In this document: positions 44,600 to 53,023 of the stretch, in pieces
Numbering within the stretch: the stretch's first letter is position 1
Layout of the letters: the number at the start of each line of letters is the position of its first letter
Origin: Mycolicibacterium litorale
GTDB taxonomy: Bacteria; Actinomycetota; Actinomycetes; Mycobacteriales; Mycobacteriaceae
Direction: 5' to 3'
Length of the DNA: 64,000 nucleotides
Assembly (NCBI GenBank): GCA_002007745.1
Contig: CP019882.1
Coordinates: forward strand, 2,666,001 to 2,730,000
The notes under the pieces: generated by a model
Database searches by the model: none
What the model saw: the letters and a program-made list of their open reading frames with translations, nothing else
Told to the model about the DNA's origin: nothing
Translations under genes and position numbers: made by a program

Positions 44600-45549
44600 A
44601 TGTCCTCGATTGCCGATGGCACGGTGTTGATCACGGGTCCGACCTCCGGGCTGGGCAAGGCCACGACGATCGCGATCGCCAAACGGCGCGGGCCTCAGCG
44701 CCCAGACTTGGTGCTCGTCGGGAGGCTCGGTGCAGCCATGACAGACGTCGTCGAGCAGGCGCGGTCTGCGGGGGCGACGGTGCGGGTGATCGGGTGTGAC
44801 CTCGCGCGTCTCCACGATGTCCAGGCCGCCGGTCGGCAGGTCAAGCAGCTGGTGCGCGCCGGTACGGTTCGACCGCTGCGCGCCCTGATAGCCAATGCCG
44901 GTATCGCCGTTGCCGACACACACGCAGTCTCCGCTGACGGCTACGAACTGACCTTCGCAGTGAATTATCTCGCGCACGCACAACTCGTGGGTGACCTGCT
45001 GGACTCATTTGATGCGCCGGCTCGCGTTGTACTCCTCGGTTCGAACACCTACTACCAGAATGTGTTTCGAAGGATGATGCGGGTGGCGCCGGCGCAGTGG
45101 CGCGATCCGTTCGAACTTGCCCAGCCGCTTCCCGCCGAGGTCCCGCCGACCCTTGCGCGCAGTGGAACCGCCTACTCCAACTCGAAGCTGGCGATCCTCT
45201 ACTACGCCCACGAACTGCAGCGCCAGTCCCCTGCGGGTGTCGACGTGGTGGTCTTTGAACCAGGATTCATGCCGGGGACCGGCCTTGGTAGAGACCATGG
45301 TCGGTGGGCGCAGCGAATCGGGCGGATCATCCAAACGCTGCCCGGCGTCTCTTCCCCGAGCGATCCGGGCCGGCGCTGGCCTCCGTCACCCTCGATGAAC
45401 GCTGGGCCCACCTTCGCGATGGGGCATTCGTCGTCAAAGACAAACAACGTCACGTGCAACCCTTCGCGACCGACCGGGTGCGCGAACAGCGGCTGTGGGA
45501 CGCGACGGCTGAGTTGCTCACCGCTGCTGGCGGTTCGGCTGTCGACTAG
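44600..45549 (+). CDS. SDR family oxidoreductase (single-base frameshift)
   Basis: ATG 44600 with GGAGAAG upstream. First frame: TVLITGPTSGLGKATTIAIA, ALIANAGIAVADTHAVSADG and YSNSKLAILYYAHELQR with the Tyr/Lys. The frame breaks at a C4 run (45354-45357). The second frame continues SGPALASVTLDERWAHLRDG, AFVVKDKQRHVQPFATDRVR to TAG at 45549. One added base gives about 316 residues, in line with protochlorophyllide reductase/retinol dehydrogenase-like SDRs. Probably controlled by the divergent MmyB-type regulator. Confidence 0.82.
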
Positions 45550-45742
45550 GGTATTCGGCCTTGGCGAGCACAATGGGCACGATTCATAGACCCGTTGTCA
45601 TCTCCGCGGTAACGGTCGGAGCTCATCTTGGATCGAAATTGGACACATCCAGCGTGGGAGCCACAGTTAACAGCCGTCACATCGTTAACATCACGCGGTG
45701 CACGATTGGCCCGCGACTTCCAGATCTCGGCGATCACGGGCG

Positions 45743-46497
45743 GTGACCCGGCGTGATGCGTTGCGCTATGCCACGGCCCTGGCCGGGCTGGGCGCGGCAG
45801 CGCTGGGCTCCGGCACACCCACCGCGTCCGCCGCGGCGCCCACGCTGATCGACTTCGCCGCCAAGCAGATCCCGCACAGGACATCCGTGCCGCGGGGCAC
45901 GCCGGTGTCGTCAACTACGTTTCGACATCGCGGCCAGGCTCGTCGTTCGGAGCCAAGCCGATCACCCTGCCCTACGCGCAATCGCTTACCGCAGCCGGCC
46001 TGGTGATCGTGAGCAATTACCAATACGGAAAGCCGGGTGGGACGGCGCCGTCGGATTTCACCCGGGGGTATGCCGGCGGGATCGCCGACGCCCGTACGGC
46101 TTGGCAACTGCACACCGCTGCAGGCGGTGGACAGAGCGCACCGATCTTCTTCACCATCGACGAGGACATTGACCGCAACACCTGGAACACCGTTGCCCTG
46201 CAGTGGTTTCGCGGAATCAACTCGGTGCTCGGCGTGCAGCGCACCGGCGTGTATGGCGGTATCGACGTGTGCGAGTGGGCCGCCGCCGACGGTGTGCTGG
46301 GACGATCGAGCAGTCCTGGCCGCTGGTGGGCGTGGCAGACCAAAGCGTGGTCTGGCAACCGGGTGCACCCTGGCGCTGTCCTCTACCAACGGGTCGTGAG
46401 CACCGCGTCTAATCCAGGTCCGCTGGTCGGCGGCCTTGAGGTCGACGTCAACGACGCACTGGCCTCAGATGTCGGCCAGTGGAATCTGCATCCCTGA
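45743..46497 (+). CDS. DUF1906 (glycoside hydrolase-like) exported protein (single-base frameshift)
   Basis: GTG 45743 begins a Tat-like signal: TRRDALRYATALAGLGAAAL followed by a Thr/Ala-rich cleavage region. The mature start TLIDFAAKQIP leaves frame at a C3 run (45871-45873) and continues in the second frame as AQDIRAAGHAGVVNYVSTSR, GSSFGAKPITLPYAQSL, LVIVSNYQYGKPG and FFTIDEDIDR. The DUF1906 family has a glycoside-hydrolase-like TIM barrel. One added base gives about 251 residues. Probably acts outside the membrane; substrate unknown. Confidence 0.8.
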
Positions 46498-46515
46498 AGG
46501 ATGGTCAGCTCGGCG

Positions 46516-46617
46516 TCATGCCGCCGCCGCGTCGCCGTCGGTGGAGACGACGCAGGACGGGCACTCGGGGTTGTCGATGTCGACGCGCCCGCAGGTTGGG
46601 CAGATGAACGGAATCAT
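46516..46617 (-). CDS. 33-residue zinc-ribbon miniprotein
   Basis: ATG 46617 to TGA at 46516-46518. The peptide begins MIPFICPTCGRVDIDNPECP and continues SCVV, so it carries two CxxC knuckles (Cys6/Cys9 and Cys19/Cys22), a complete rubredoxin-type zinc-ribbon ligand set. A strong ribosome binding site GGAGG lies seven bases upstream. It follows the MmyB-type regulator gene on the same strand by about 130 bases, and could be translated from the same transcript. It is too short for most gene finders. Function unknown. Confidence 0.75.
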   Translation of the reverse strand: MIPFICPTCGRVDIDNPECPSCVVSTDGDAAAA

Positions 46618-46746
46618 GTGCTGTCCTCCGTCTGACGGTCCGACGCCGGCTTGTCGCCGCGTTGGCGCTTCTGTACCCTGCGCTGCCGGGCTCGAAACGT
46701 TATGGGTTGCGGCTGCTCCAGCCTGCTGAGGTGTCGCCGGGTTGGC

Positions 46747-47640
46747 CTATCCGTTGTTGGCGTCGACCTCGGTCGCCAGCGCTTCCTGGGTGGCCGCCCA
46801 CGACGCCAGGAGCGCCAGATTGTCAGCGGTCGGCGTGCCTGCTGCTGCCGTGTACACGTTGAGATGCAGGCCGGGTTCGGCGGCCAGTTCAAAGGACTCG
46901 ACGTCCAAGTCGAGCCGGCCCACGATCGGATGGCGCAACCGCTTGTGTCCGGACCGGCGCAGCCGCACGTCCTGAGATGCCCACCGCTGCCGGAAAAGGC
47001 CACTGCACGTCGATAGTTCGCCAACCAGGGCGATCAGCTCCTCATCGTGCGGATTGTGGCCGGCTTCCATGCGGAGCTTGGCGGCCGCGTCACCGACGAT
47101 CTGGTCGTAGTCGACGAAGAAGTCTTTGGCCGCCTCAGGAGCTAGATAGACGAACCGCGCTGTGTTCGCGGGCCGGCGCGGGTCGGCAAGCATCGGTGAA
47201 TACAACGCGCGTGCGAGTTGATTCATGGCGAGCACGTCATAACGTCCGTTGCGGATCCAGGCCGGCGCGTCGGAGATGGCGCCGAGCACTTGTTGCAGTG
47301 CCGAGCGCACCGCCACGGCGGGCCTGCGGCGGCGTGGACCGGTGGGCGCTCCGGATCGCCGCGCGAGTTGGAACAGGTAGGCGCGCTCGGCTTCATCGAG
47401 TTGCAAGGCGGAGGCCACCGCGTCGAGCACACCGTCGGACGTACCGGCAAGGCTGCCTCGTTCCATCCGCACGTAGTAGTCGACCGAGACCCCAGCCAGG
47501 AGCGCAACCTCCTCGCGACGCAGACCTTTGACGCGACGATTGCCGCCGTAGGCGGGCAGACCCGCCTGCTCGGGTCCGATCCGGGCCCGCCGCGAGGTGA
47601 GAAACTCCCGGATATCGGCGCGCAGGTCCGTCCTGGTCAT
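46747..47640 (-). CDS. MmyB-type helix-turn-helix transcriptional regulator
   Basis: About 297 residues from ATG 47640; an upstream ATG at 47670 is an alternative. HTH: NRRVKGLRREEVALLAGVSV, DYYVRMERGSLAGTSDGVLD. Ligand domain: IRNGRYDVLAMNQLARALYS, NTARFVYLAPEAAKDFFVDY. Same strand and 126 bases downstream of an SDR gene; the zinc-ribbon miniprotein follows it. It is the third regulator of this family here. Confidence 0.9.
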   Translation of the reverse strand: MTRTDLRADIREFLTSRRARIGPEQAGLPAYGGNRRVKGLRREEVALLAGVSVDYYVRMERGSLAGTSDGVLDAVASALQLDEAERAYLFQLARRSGAPTGPRRRRPAVAVRSALQQVLGAISDAPAWIRNGRYDVLAMNQLARALYSPMLADPRRPANTARFVYLAPEAAKDFFVDYDQIVGDAAAKLRMEAGHNPHDEELIALVGELSTCSGLFRQRWASQDVRLRRSGHKRLRHPIVGRLDLDVESFELAAEPGLHLNVYTAAAGTPTADNLALLASWAATQEALATEVDANNG

Positions 47641-47766
47641 CTCCTCACCGTAAGCCGGTCGCGCAGTCAAAGGGAGGCACTGCCGGTACCCCGACCATTA
47701 CCGCTAGACCCGATTCGGAAGAGGGTCCGGACGCGGCCAGTCCCGGCACGGCCGCATGGCGACACA

Positions 47767-48573
47767 CTAAGGCGTGCCCGTTGCGGTCGTCGCAATGCCG
47801 CCGTCCACTGCGATAACGGTGCCGGTGAGGTAGGCGCCAGCTCGACTGGCGAGAAAGACGGTGACACCCGCCATATCGTCGTCGCGGCCGAGACGGCGCA
47901 GCGGAGCGGCCGCCGCGATCGTATCGCCGATGGCTTCCAACGTGGCCGCCATCATGTGCGACGGGAACGGCCCCGGCGCCACGGCGTTCACCGTCACGTG
48001 CTGTGGACCCAGCTCTCTGGCAAGCACTCTGGTGAGTTGATGAAGTGCCGCTTTGCTGCTGGCGTACGAGTAATTGGGTGACTGGGCGACGTGGATGGCG
48101 GCGATACTGCCGATGTTGATGACGCGCGCCGGATCGTCGACGGTGCCCGCCCCGCGAAGTGCCGGGAGCAGCGCCTGCACCAGCCAGAACGGCGACTTGA
48201 GATTGAGGTCGATCACGGTGTCCCAGGCCTCGTCTGGGAATGTCTCTAGCGGCTCGCGCCACATCGCCCCCGCATTGTTGACCAGGATGTCCAAGCGTCC
48301 GGATTCGTGCTGGACAAGATCAGCGAGGCGCTGGCACTCGTCGTGTCTGGACAGGTCGGCGGGAATCGCTCGAACGTCGCCGAATTGAGACAGAAGATGC
48401 TGTGCCTGCGCGCACGCATCTGCGTTGCGTGAGCTGATGACCACGCGGGCACCTGCCTGGAGAAGGCCGCGCGCGATCATCACCCCGATACCCCTGGTGC
48501 CACCCGTGACCAGGGCGTACTTGCCACTCAGATCGAAAAGCTCGGTGTGGGTGGTGAATTGGTGGTCCGTCAT
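47767..48573 (-). CDS. SDR family oxidoreductase
   Basis: 268 residues from ATG 48573 with AGAAGGGA upstream. Motifs: FDLSGKYALVTGGTRGIGVM, DILVNNAGAMWREPLETF, INIGSIAAIHVAQSPNYSYA, SSKAALHQLT with the Lys, and VTVNAVAPGPFPSHMMAATL. Standard FabG-like cofactor and active-site pattern; the C-terminus YLTGTVIAVDGG is typical. Upstream of and co-oriented with an MmyB-type gene. Substrate unknown. Confidence 0.92.
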   Translation of the reverse strand: MTDHQFTTHTELFDLSGKYALVTGGTRGIGVMIARGLLQAGARVVISSRNADACAQAQHLLSQFGDVRAIPADLSRHDECQRLADLVQHESGRLDILVNNAGAMWREPLETFPDEAWDTVIDLNLKSPFWLVQALLPALRGAGTVDDPARVINIGSIAAIHVAQSPNYSYASSKAALHQLTRVLARELGPQHVTVNAVAPGPFPSHMMAATLEAIGDTIAAAAPLRRLGRDDDMAGVTVFLASRAGAYLTGTVIAVDGGIATTATGTP

Positions 48574-48867
48574 CGGTGTTCGTCCCTTCTGCCGTGGACG
48601 AATGCGCCGACTCGGTCGGGCATCCCCCACAACTGAATTGAATTGATCGACTCCTGCTTGCCGCGGCTGGGAGTCGACTCAACCCAGGTTGACAGGTGGT
48701 CAGGACAGCTGGGAGACCCTGCCGATACAGGCACTGTGAGACCCCCTGCCTGGCATGCTGACTCGGGAGCGATCCGATCTGTGATGCCTGGCAATTCGTC
48801 GTCGAGACCCACCGCTTCTGCAACGATGGGGTGGGACCGCAACAGAACGTCTGGAAGGGAGGGCAGC
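48574..48867. other. 294-bp divergent intergenic region between SDR and DCC genes
   Basis: No gene is supported here. It must hold both promoters; TTGACA occurs at 48687-48692. GACTCC (48649-48654) and GGGAGTC (48669-48675) form a loose inverted repeat that could be a regulatory site. No strong terminator or repeat is seen. Confidence 0.35.
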
Positions 48868-49311
48868 ATGAGTGCGACGCAGGGTTCGCCGACGGCCCCT
48901 GTTCTGCTGTACGACGGTGTGTGCGGAGTCTGCAATAGCGCGGTGCGAACTATTTTGCGGTTCGACCGCCGTGGAACCTTGCGGTTCGCCGCACTCGACA
49001 GTGAGTTTGCGCGCGAGGTACAGGCTCGCCACCCCCAGCTGGCGGGTGTGGATTCGGCCGTCTATGTCGAGAACACTGGGCAGTCCGACGAGTCGATACA
49101 CCTTCGGTCTGCTGCGTTGCTGCGGGTCGCACGCTATCTGGGTGGCTGGTGGAGAGTTGCGCTGCTCGGGTATGCGCTTCCGCCTGTGGCGCGCGATTGG
49201 CTCTACGAACGCTTTGCGAGCATTCGCTACCGGGTTGGCGGCCGGCACGATACCTGTCCGGTGCCTGCTCCAGGTGTGCGTGCCCGATTCGTCGACTCGA
49301 CGTACGGCTGA
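48868..49311 (+). CDS. DCC family thiol-disulfide oxidoreductase-like protein
   Basis: 147 residues, ATG 48868 with GGGAGGGC upstream. The hallmark DGVCGVCNSAVRTILRFDRR follows an initial beta-strand VLLYDG, and the C-terminal YALPPVARDWLYERFASIRY is typical of DUF393/DCC proteins. The CxxC thioredoxin-like motif suggests redox activity, but the function of this family is not established. Divergent to the SDR gene. Confidence 0.9.
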   Translation: MSATQGSPTAPVLLYDGVCGVCNSAVRTILRFDRRGTLRFAALDSEFAREVQARHPQLAGVDSAVYVENTGQSDESIHLRSAALLRVARYLGGWWRVALLGYALPPVARDWLYERFASIRYRVGGRHDTCPVPAPGVRARFVDSTYG

Positions 49312-49426
49312 CGATCGGCCGGACGGCGGGGATCGGCTGTGTCGCACCCTGCATGCTGCCGGCGCAGAAGCCGAAGGTCACTCTTGGTGGGCCCACCGAG
49401 GGCACGGTTCTTTCAGTCGGGCCCTA

Positions 49427-49540
49427 GCTCACCTACCTGCGCGGGGCCGCCTACGGGGCAATGTGCAGCAGACTTTTCCCTTCGACCGCATCGCCGATGC
49501 CCACCGGTTGACGCCCGGCCCGCTCGTAGCGCGCGTGTGC
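49427..49540 (+). pseudogene. Possible remnant of a zinc-type alcohol dehydrogenase C-terminus
   Basis: A frame in this stretch reads HLPARGRLRGNVQQTFPFDR and then IADAHRL, which resembles the C-terminal part of quinone oxidoreductase/zinc-dehydrogenases. There is no start or upstream domain, and the surrounding frame is not coding in character. It may be a decayed fragment or chance. Confidence 0.3.
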
Positions 49541-49577
49541 TCTTGCGTCGCGGCTCACCGCCGGTCCACAGTGAACC

Positions 49578-50450
49578 GTGCACGATGCCGTAGGTGAATC
49601 GGTACCCGCTGTCTCAAGCGATGTCGCGCCGGCATTCCCGAGCGGCCATCCGACGATGGTGGCTCTCGACATCGACGGCACGCTGCACTGTGCTCCCGAG
49701 CAGGATGTGCTGGCGCACAGAGCAATCGGTGCTGCGACGCGGGCCGCGGTGCGGGCGGTCGGGCGATCCGGAGCTCACGTGGTGCTCTGTACCGGGCGTC
49801 TGTCCACAGCGACGATGCCCTTCTTGCGCGAGTTGGGCCTGGCGGCGGGATTCGCCGTCTGCTCCAACGGCGCCGTGCTCATCGAGGCCGCCGGCGGGCG
49901 GATAGTCGACCAGGTCCAATTCGATCTGTTCGACACCGTCACCACTCTGCGTGACCAGCTCCCAGGCGCGGTGTTCGTCGCCGAGACGCCTGGAGTCGGA
50001 GTCTTGGCCACCGGCTGGATGGACTCCTCGGACATGCACCACGGCAAGATTGAGCTGGTCACCATCGATGAGCTTGCCGCCGCCTCCACCACGCGTCTCG
50101 GTGTGCATTGGCCGGGGCGTAGCGGAGACGAAATGGCTCGGTTGTTCTCCACCCTCGTGCTTCCCGGTATCCGATGTTGCTGTTATAACGACGAACCGCT
50201 GGCCGACCTGACAGCCGCAGCTGTCAGCAAGGCTGCGATGCTGGAGAAGCTCCGCATCGCACTGGGAATCGCGAAAGAAGAGACCATGGCGGTTGGTGAC
50301 GGCGTCAACGACGTCGAGATGTTGCACTGGGCCGCCCATGGCGTCGCCATGAGCGGTTCCCCGGCTGCCAGCCTGGCCACCGTCCATGAAATCTGCCCGC
50401 CAGCGGCTGAGGACGGTGTCGCGGTCGTGCTCTCTCGGTGGTTTGGTTGA
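49578..50450 (+). CDS. HAD-IIB family hydrolase (Cof-type)
   Basis: 290 residues from GTG 49578. HAD motif I is VALDIDGTLHCAPEQDVLAH (both Asp residues), motif II in VVLCTGRLSTATMPFLRELG, the Lys in SKAAMLEKLRIALGIAKEET, and motif IV is MAVGDGVNDVEMLHWAAHGV. This is the Cof/sugar-phosphate phosphatase subgroup with a C2 cap. Converges on the TetR gene 19 bases away. Substrate unknown. Confidence 0.9.
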   Translation: MHDAVGESVPAVSSDVAPAFPSGHPTMVALDIDGTLHCAPEQDVLAHRAIGAATRAAVRAVGRSGAHVVLCTGRLSTATMPFLRELGLAAGFAVCSNGAVLIEAAGGRIVDQVQFDLFDTVTTLRDQLPGAVFVAETPGVGVLATGWMDSSDMHHGKIELVTIDELAAASTTRLGVHWPGRSGDEMARLFSTLVLPGIRCCCYNDEPLADLTAAAVSKAAMLEKLRIALGIAKEETMAVGDGVNDVEMLHWAAHGVAMSGSPAASLATVHEICPPAAEDGVAVVLSRWFG

Positions 50451-50469
50451 TCACATCGGGCAGCGACGG

Positions 50470-51048
50470 TCAGGTCGTCAACACGAATTGTCCGGCCAGC
50501 AGTTCAATGCGCTCGCTGGCGTGCTCGGGCCGTAATCGGCCACCGCGGTCGAGCATGATCAACCCGTGTAGCGCCGCCCAGAACACCTCGGTGAGCGTGT
50601 CCGGATCACGCTCCCCCGCGATGTCGGTGATCGCGGCCCGCAGTTCGTCGAAGGCGGCCAACAGTGACGGCGGCGTCTGCGCTGCGGCGAAGCGCAAGCC
50701 CGTGGCCCTGACGAACATCGCGTCGTAGAGGGCAGGGTTGTCGCGAGCGAACGACACGTAGGCGTGCGCCAATGGGCTCAACGGGTTCCCGGTCGCGCCG
50801 GCGGTGGCCCGCGCTGCGTGCAGCACTTCGGCGAGCTCAGCAAATCCGTCGATGGCCAGTGCCTCGGCGATTGCTTCCATGCTGGCGAAATGCTTATAGA
50901 GCACCGGCTGGCTGTACTCGATCTCGGTTGACAGGCGGCGCGTGGTCACGGCGTCCCAACCCTCGGCTTCGGCGATCTTGCGCGCCGTCTCGAGGATCAG
51001 TCGGTGGCGAGCCGCCCGTTCCCGGGCGCGTCGGTCCTCGATGGCCAT
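50470..51048 (-). CDS. TetR family regulator, WHG-type
   Basis: 192 residues from ATG 51048; the open frame starts five codons earlier. HTH: GWDAVTTRRLSTEIEYSQPV followed by LYKHFASMEAIAEALAIDGF. The C-terminal region with LAHAYVSFARDNPALYDAMF is the WHG-type ligand domain. Divergent to the HD-domain gene 131 bases away; inverted repeats lie in the shared promoter region. Confidence 0.92.
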   Translation of the reverse strand: MAIEDRRARERAARHRLILETARKIAEAEGWDAVTTRRLSTEIEYSQPVLYKHFASMEAIAEALAIDGFAELAEVLHAARATAGATGNPLSPLAHAYVSFARDNPALYDAMFVRATGLRFAAAQTPPSLLAAFDELRAAITDIAGERDPDTLTEVFWAALHGLIMLDRGGRLRPEHASERIELLAGQFVLTT

Positions 51049-51064
51049 GCCCCATGGTAGCACC

Positions 51065-51135
51065 GCTACATTGAGTAGCGTCGATACACCAGTGGCGAGA
51101 TTGGGAACCCCCTGTCGACATGTTCTCGAAACATG
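51065..51135. promoter_or_regulatory. Inverted repeats in the TetR/HD divergent promoter
   Basis: GCTAC-attga-GTAGC (51065-51079) and CATGTT-ctcga-AACATG (51119-51135) are exact inverted repeats with five-base centres between the divergent genes. The first lies 17 bases before the TetR start and is the better autoregulatory candidate. Confidence 0.45.
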
Positions 51136-51179
51136 CTCGAATTAGCCTTGCTTCGCGACGGTGTCGAGAGGAGCCCATC

Positions 51180-51757
51180 ATGAGCACACCAACGCGCGCG
51201 ACCTACCGCACGATGGCTGAGGGCACCGCCGAAGACTATGCGCTCATCGAGCGGGCGGAAGAGGCCAACAACGCCGGACTTGTCCCCCGTGTCCTGGGCT
51301 TGGTCGAAGCCCTTGCCGAGGGGCAACAGGCGTATCCGATCAGCCGACTGGCGCACTCACTGCAGTCGGCCACCCGGGCTTTCGACGATCAGCGGCCCGT
51401 CGAATACGTCGTCGCCGCACTCCTGCACGACATCGGAGACACCTATGCCCGCATGCGCACGGGGCGTTCGCGGCCGCCGTCATCGCGCCGTATGTCAGCG
51501 AACAGACGGCCTGGATCGTCAAGGTGCACCCTGAGTTTCAGCAGTACTACTACGCGCCGCACATGGGTGGCGTCCGGGATGCCAGAGAGAAGTATCGCGG
51601 CCATCCTTGGTTCGACGATTGCGTCGAATTCTGCGAGAAGTACGACCAGAACTGTTTCGACGCTCAGTACGAGCACCGACCGCTGGAGTTCTTCCGTCCG
51701 ATGGTCGAGGAGGTCTTCGGCCGTGCCCCCTGGACCTCCGGGCACATCAGCGTCTAG
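51180..51757 (+). CDS. HD-domain phosphohydrolase/oxygenase-like protein (single-base frameshift)
   Basis: ATG 51180 with GAGAGGAG upstream. First frame: AEDYALIERAEEANNAGLVP, YPISRLAHSLQSATRAFDDQ, VVAALLHDIGDTYA with the HD motif. The frame breaks at a C3 run (51448-51450); the second frame continues AHGAFAAAVIAPYVSEQTAW, VHPEFQQYYYAPHMGGVRDA to a TAG at 51757. One added base gives about 192 residues, typical of the small HD proteins related to PhnZ-type oxygenases. The stop codon lies in the target duplication of the adjacent insertion sequence. Confidence 0.8.
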
Positions 51758-51758
51758 A
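51753..51758. repeat. Target site duplication TCTAGA, left copy
   Basis: TCTAGA flanks the insertion sequence on both sides and fits the NCTAGN target preference known for IS481-type elements. It contains the TAG stop of the HD-domain gene. Confidence 0.75.
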
Positions 51759-52852
51759 TGTCGTGACCTGAGACGTTGTTGTCAGGCGGCGAGCCGGCTG
51801 ATGGGTGGTTTTCCGCCGAGTGCGGAGTGGCCTCGTTGAGTGTTGTATCGGCGCAGGAATTGGTCAAGGCCTCGGGCGCGCAGGCTGTTGGAGGTCCAGG
51901 CTTGGGCGTAGGCCCATTCGTTGAGCAGGGTGCGGTTGAATCGTTCTGCTTTGCCGTTGGTCCACGGGCAGCCGGGTTTGGTGGACCGTCGTTTGAGTTG
52001 CCAGGCTGAGCACACCCAGGTCCAGTTCGTGCCGTGCCGGTAGACCAGGGCGTTGTCGGTGAGGACGCGGTGTACGCGTAGGCCGTGGTCGGCGAACCAG
52101 GTCAGTGCTCGGTGCAGGAACTCGGCGCAGGTGAAGTCCTTCTCGTCGGCCAGCACTTCGCTGTAGGCCAGTCGGGTGTGGTCATCGATGGCGGTGTGAA
52201 CGTAGTCGTAGCCGATACGAATCTTCTTGTGTCGGTTGGCCACCGAGACCGCTGCGTCGCGTCCGTGCAGGCGCCAGCCACCACCGGCGGGGATGCGGCC
52301 AAGCTTTTTGACATCGACGTGGATCAGCGATCCGGGGGTGCGGTGTTCATAGCGGTTGGCGCTGCGGCGCGAGGCGCGCACCGATTCTCCGGTGATCGGG
52401 TCGATCGCAGACAGATGAGGCACGTGATGGCGTGCCAGGATCCGTCCTACCGTCGAGGCCACCAAGCCGAGTTCGGCGGCGAGCATCACCGCGCCCCGCT
52501 TGCGGCGTCGCCGGGCTGCCAGCACTTTCTGCTCGACGCGCATGCTGGTGCGTTGCGGCATCCGGATCGGGCGTGAGGACCGGTCTGCCAAGGCGGCATC
52601 GCCGCCTTGGGCGTGCCGGCGTAGCCATTTGTAAACCGTGGACCGGGAGATGCCGAGCTGTTCGGCGACCTGAGCTGGTGGCCAACCAGCGGCGACACGC
52701 TCGACGATCAGGCGGCGAGCGAACAGGTTGGTACGGGCGTTAGCGTGGGACACGAGGACCTCCTACGGGTGAATGCCAGACACATCCACTCCGTCAGGAG
52801 GTCCTCTCAATTTCAAGCAGGCACGCCGTCAACAACCTGCCGGGTCACGACA
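51759..52852. mobile_element. IS481-family insertion sequence, 1094 bp
   Basis: The ends are imperfect inverted repeats: the left reads TGTCGTGACCTGAGACGTTG and the right (reverse complement) TGTCGTGACCCGGCAGGTTG, matching at 19 of the first 23 positions. TCTAGA is duplicated on both sides. One transposase gene fills the element on the minus strand. The intact ends, duplication and reading frame suggest a recent, possibly active insertion. Confidence 0.88.
51782..52753 (-). CDS. IS481 family transposase
   Basis: 323 residues. N-terminal HTH for end binding: RRLIVERVAAGWPPAQVAEQ, LGISRSTVYKWLRRHAQGGD. The rve integrase domain follows with GSLIHVDVKKLGRIPAGGGW (first Asp), TAIDDHTRLAYSEVLADEKD, VLTDNALVYRH (second Asp) and CPWTNGKAERFNRTLLNEWA (Glu). 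The triad is intact. Full length for the IS481 family and the only gene in the element. Confidence 0.95.
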   Translation of the reverse strand: MSHANARTNLFARRLIVERVAAGWPPAQVAEQLGISRSTVYKWLRRHAQGGDAALADRSSRPIRMPQRTSMRVEQKVLAARRRRKRGAVMLAAELGLVASTVGRILARHHVPHLSAIDPITGESVRASRRSANRYEHRTPGSLIHVDVKKLGRIPAGGGWRLHGRDAAVSVANRHKKIRIGYDYVHTAIDDHTRLAYSEVLADEKDFTCAEFLHRALTWFADHGLRVHRVLTDNALVYRHGTNWTWVCSAWQLKRRSTKPGCPWTNGKAERFNRTLLNEWAYAQAWTSNSLRARGLDQFLRRYNTQRGHSALGGKPPISRLAA

Positions 52853-52858
52853 TCTAGA
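52853..52858. repeat. Target site duplication TCTAGA, right copy
   Basis: Identical to 51753-51758. Removing the element and one copy gives a continuous HD-gene end followed by the native downstream sequence. Confidence 0.75.
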
Positions 52859-53023
52859 CGCGGCTGTTACGGTGGACGCCGATAGCGCCTAGGGTTCCGA
52901 CGTTCCGCGTGCCTGGTCCGAGCGGCGCCACCGCATCTCCGGACGAGATGTGGTCATCTGAACGGACAAAAGCCTGGAGGATCTCCGGCGGCGCACCCCG
53001 CGCCGCCGAGAAGGTCCTGACCG

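Noticed and set aside
47218..48081. 287-codon frame opposite the MmyB regulator and SDR
   Set aside because: Antisense shadow; both genes on the other strand have complete family motifs.
49386..49397. GGTGGGCCCACC palindrome as an operator
   Set aside because: A short G+C-only palindrome is expected often in this composition and has no partner copy or promoter context. It may be part of a terminator.
49312..49577. A gene between the DCC and HAD genes
   Set aside because: Frames are open but have no start with ribosome binding site; only a possible dehydrogenase C-terminal remnant is visible.
51758..52853. Four-base CTAG target duplication for the insertion sequence
   Set aside because: Flanks support the six-base TCTAGA, and IS481-type elements are known to duplicate NCTAGN; the element then begins TGT and ends ACA.
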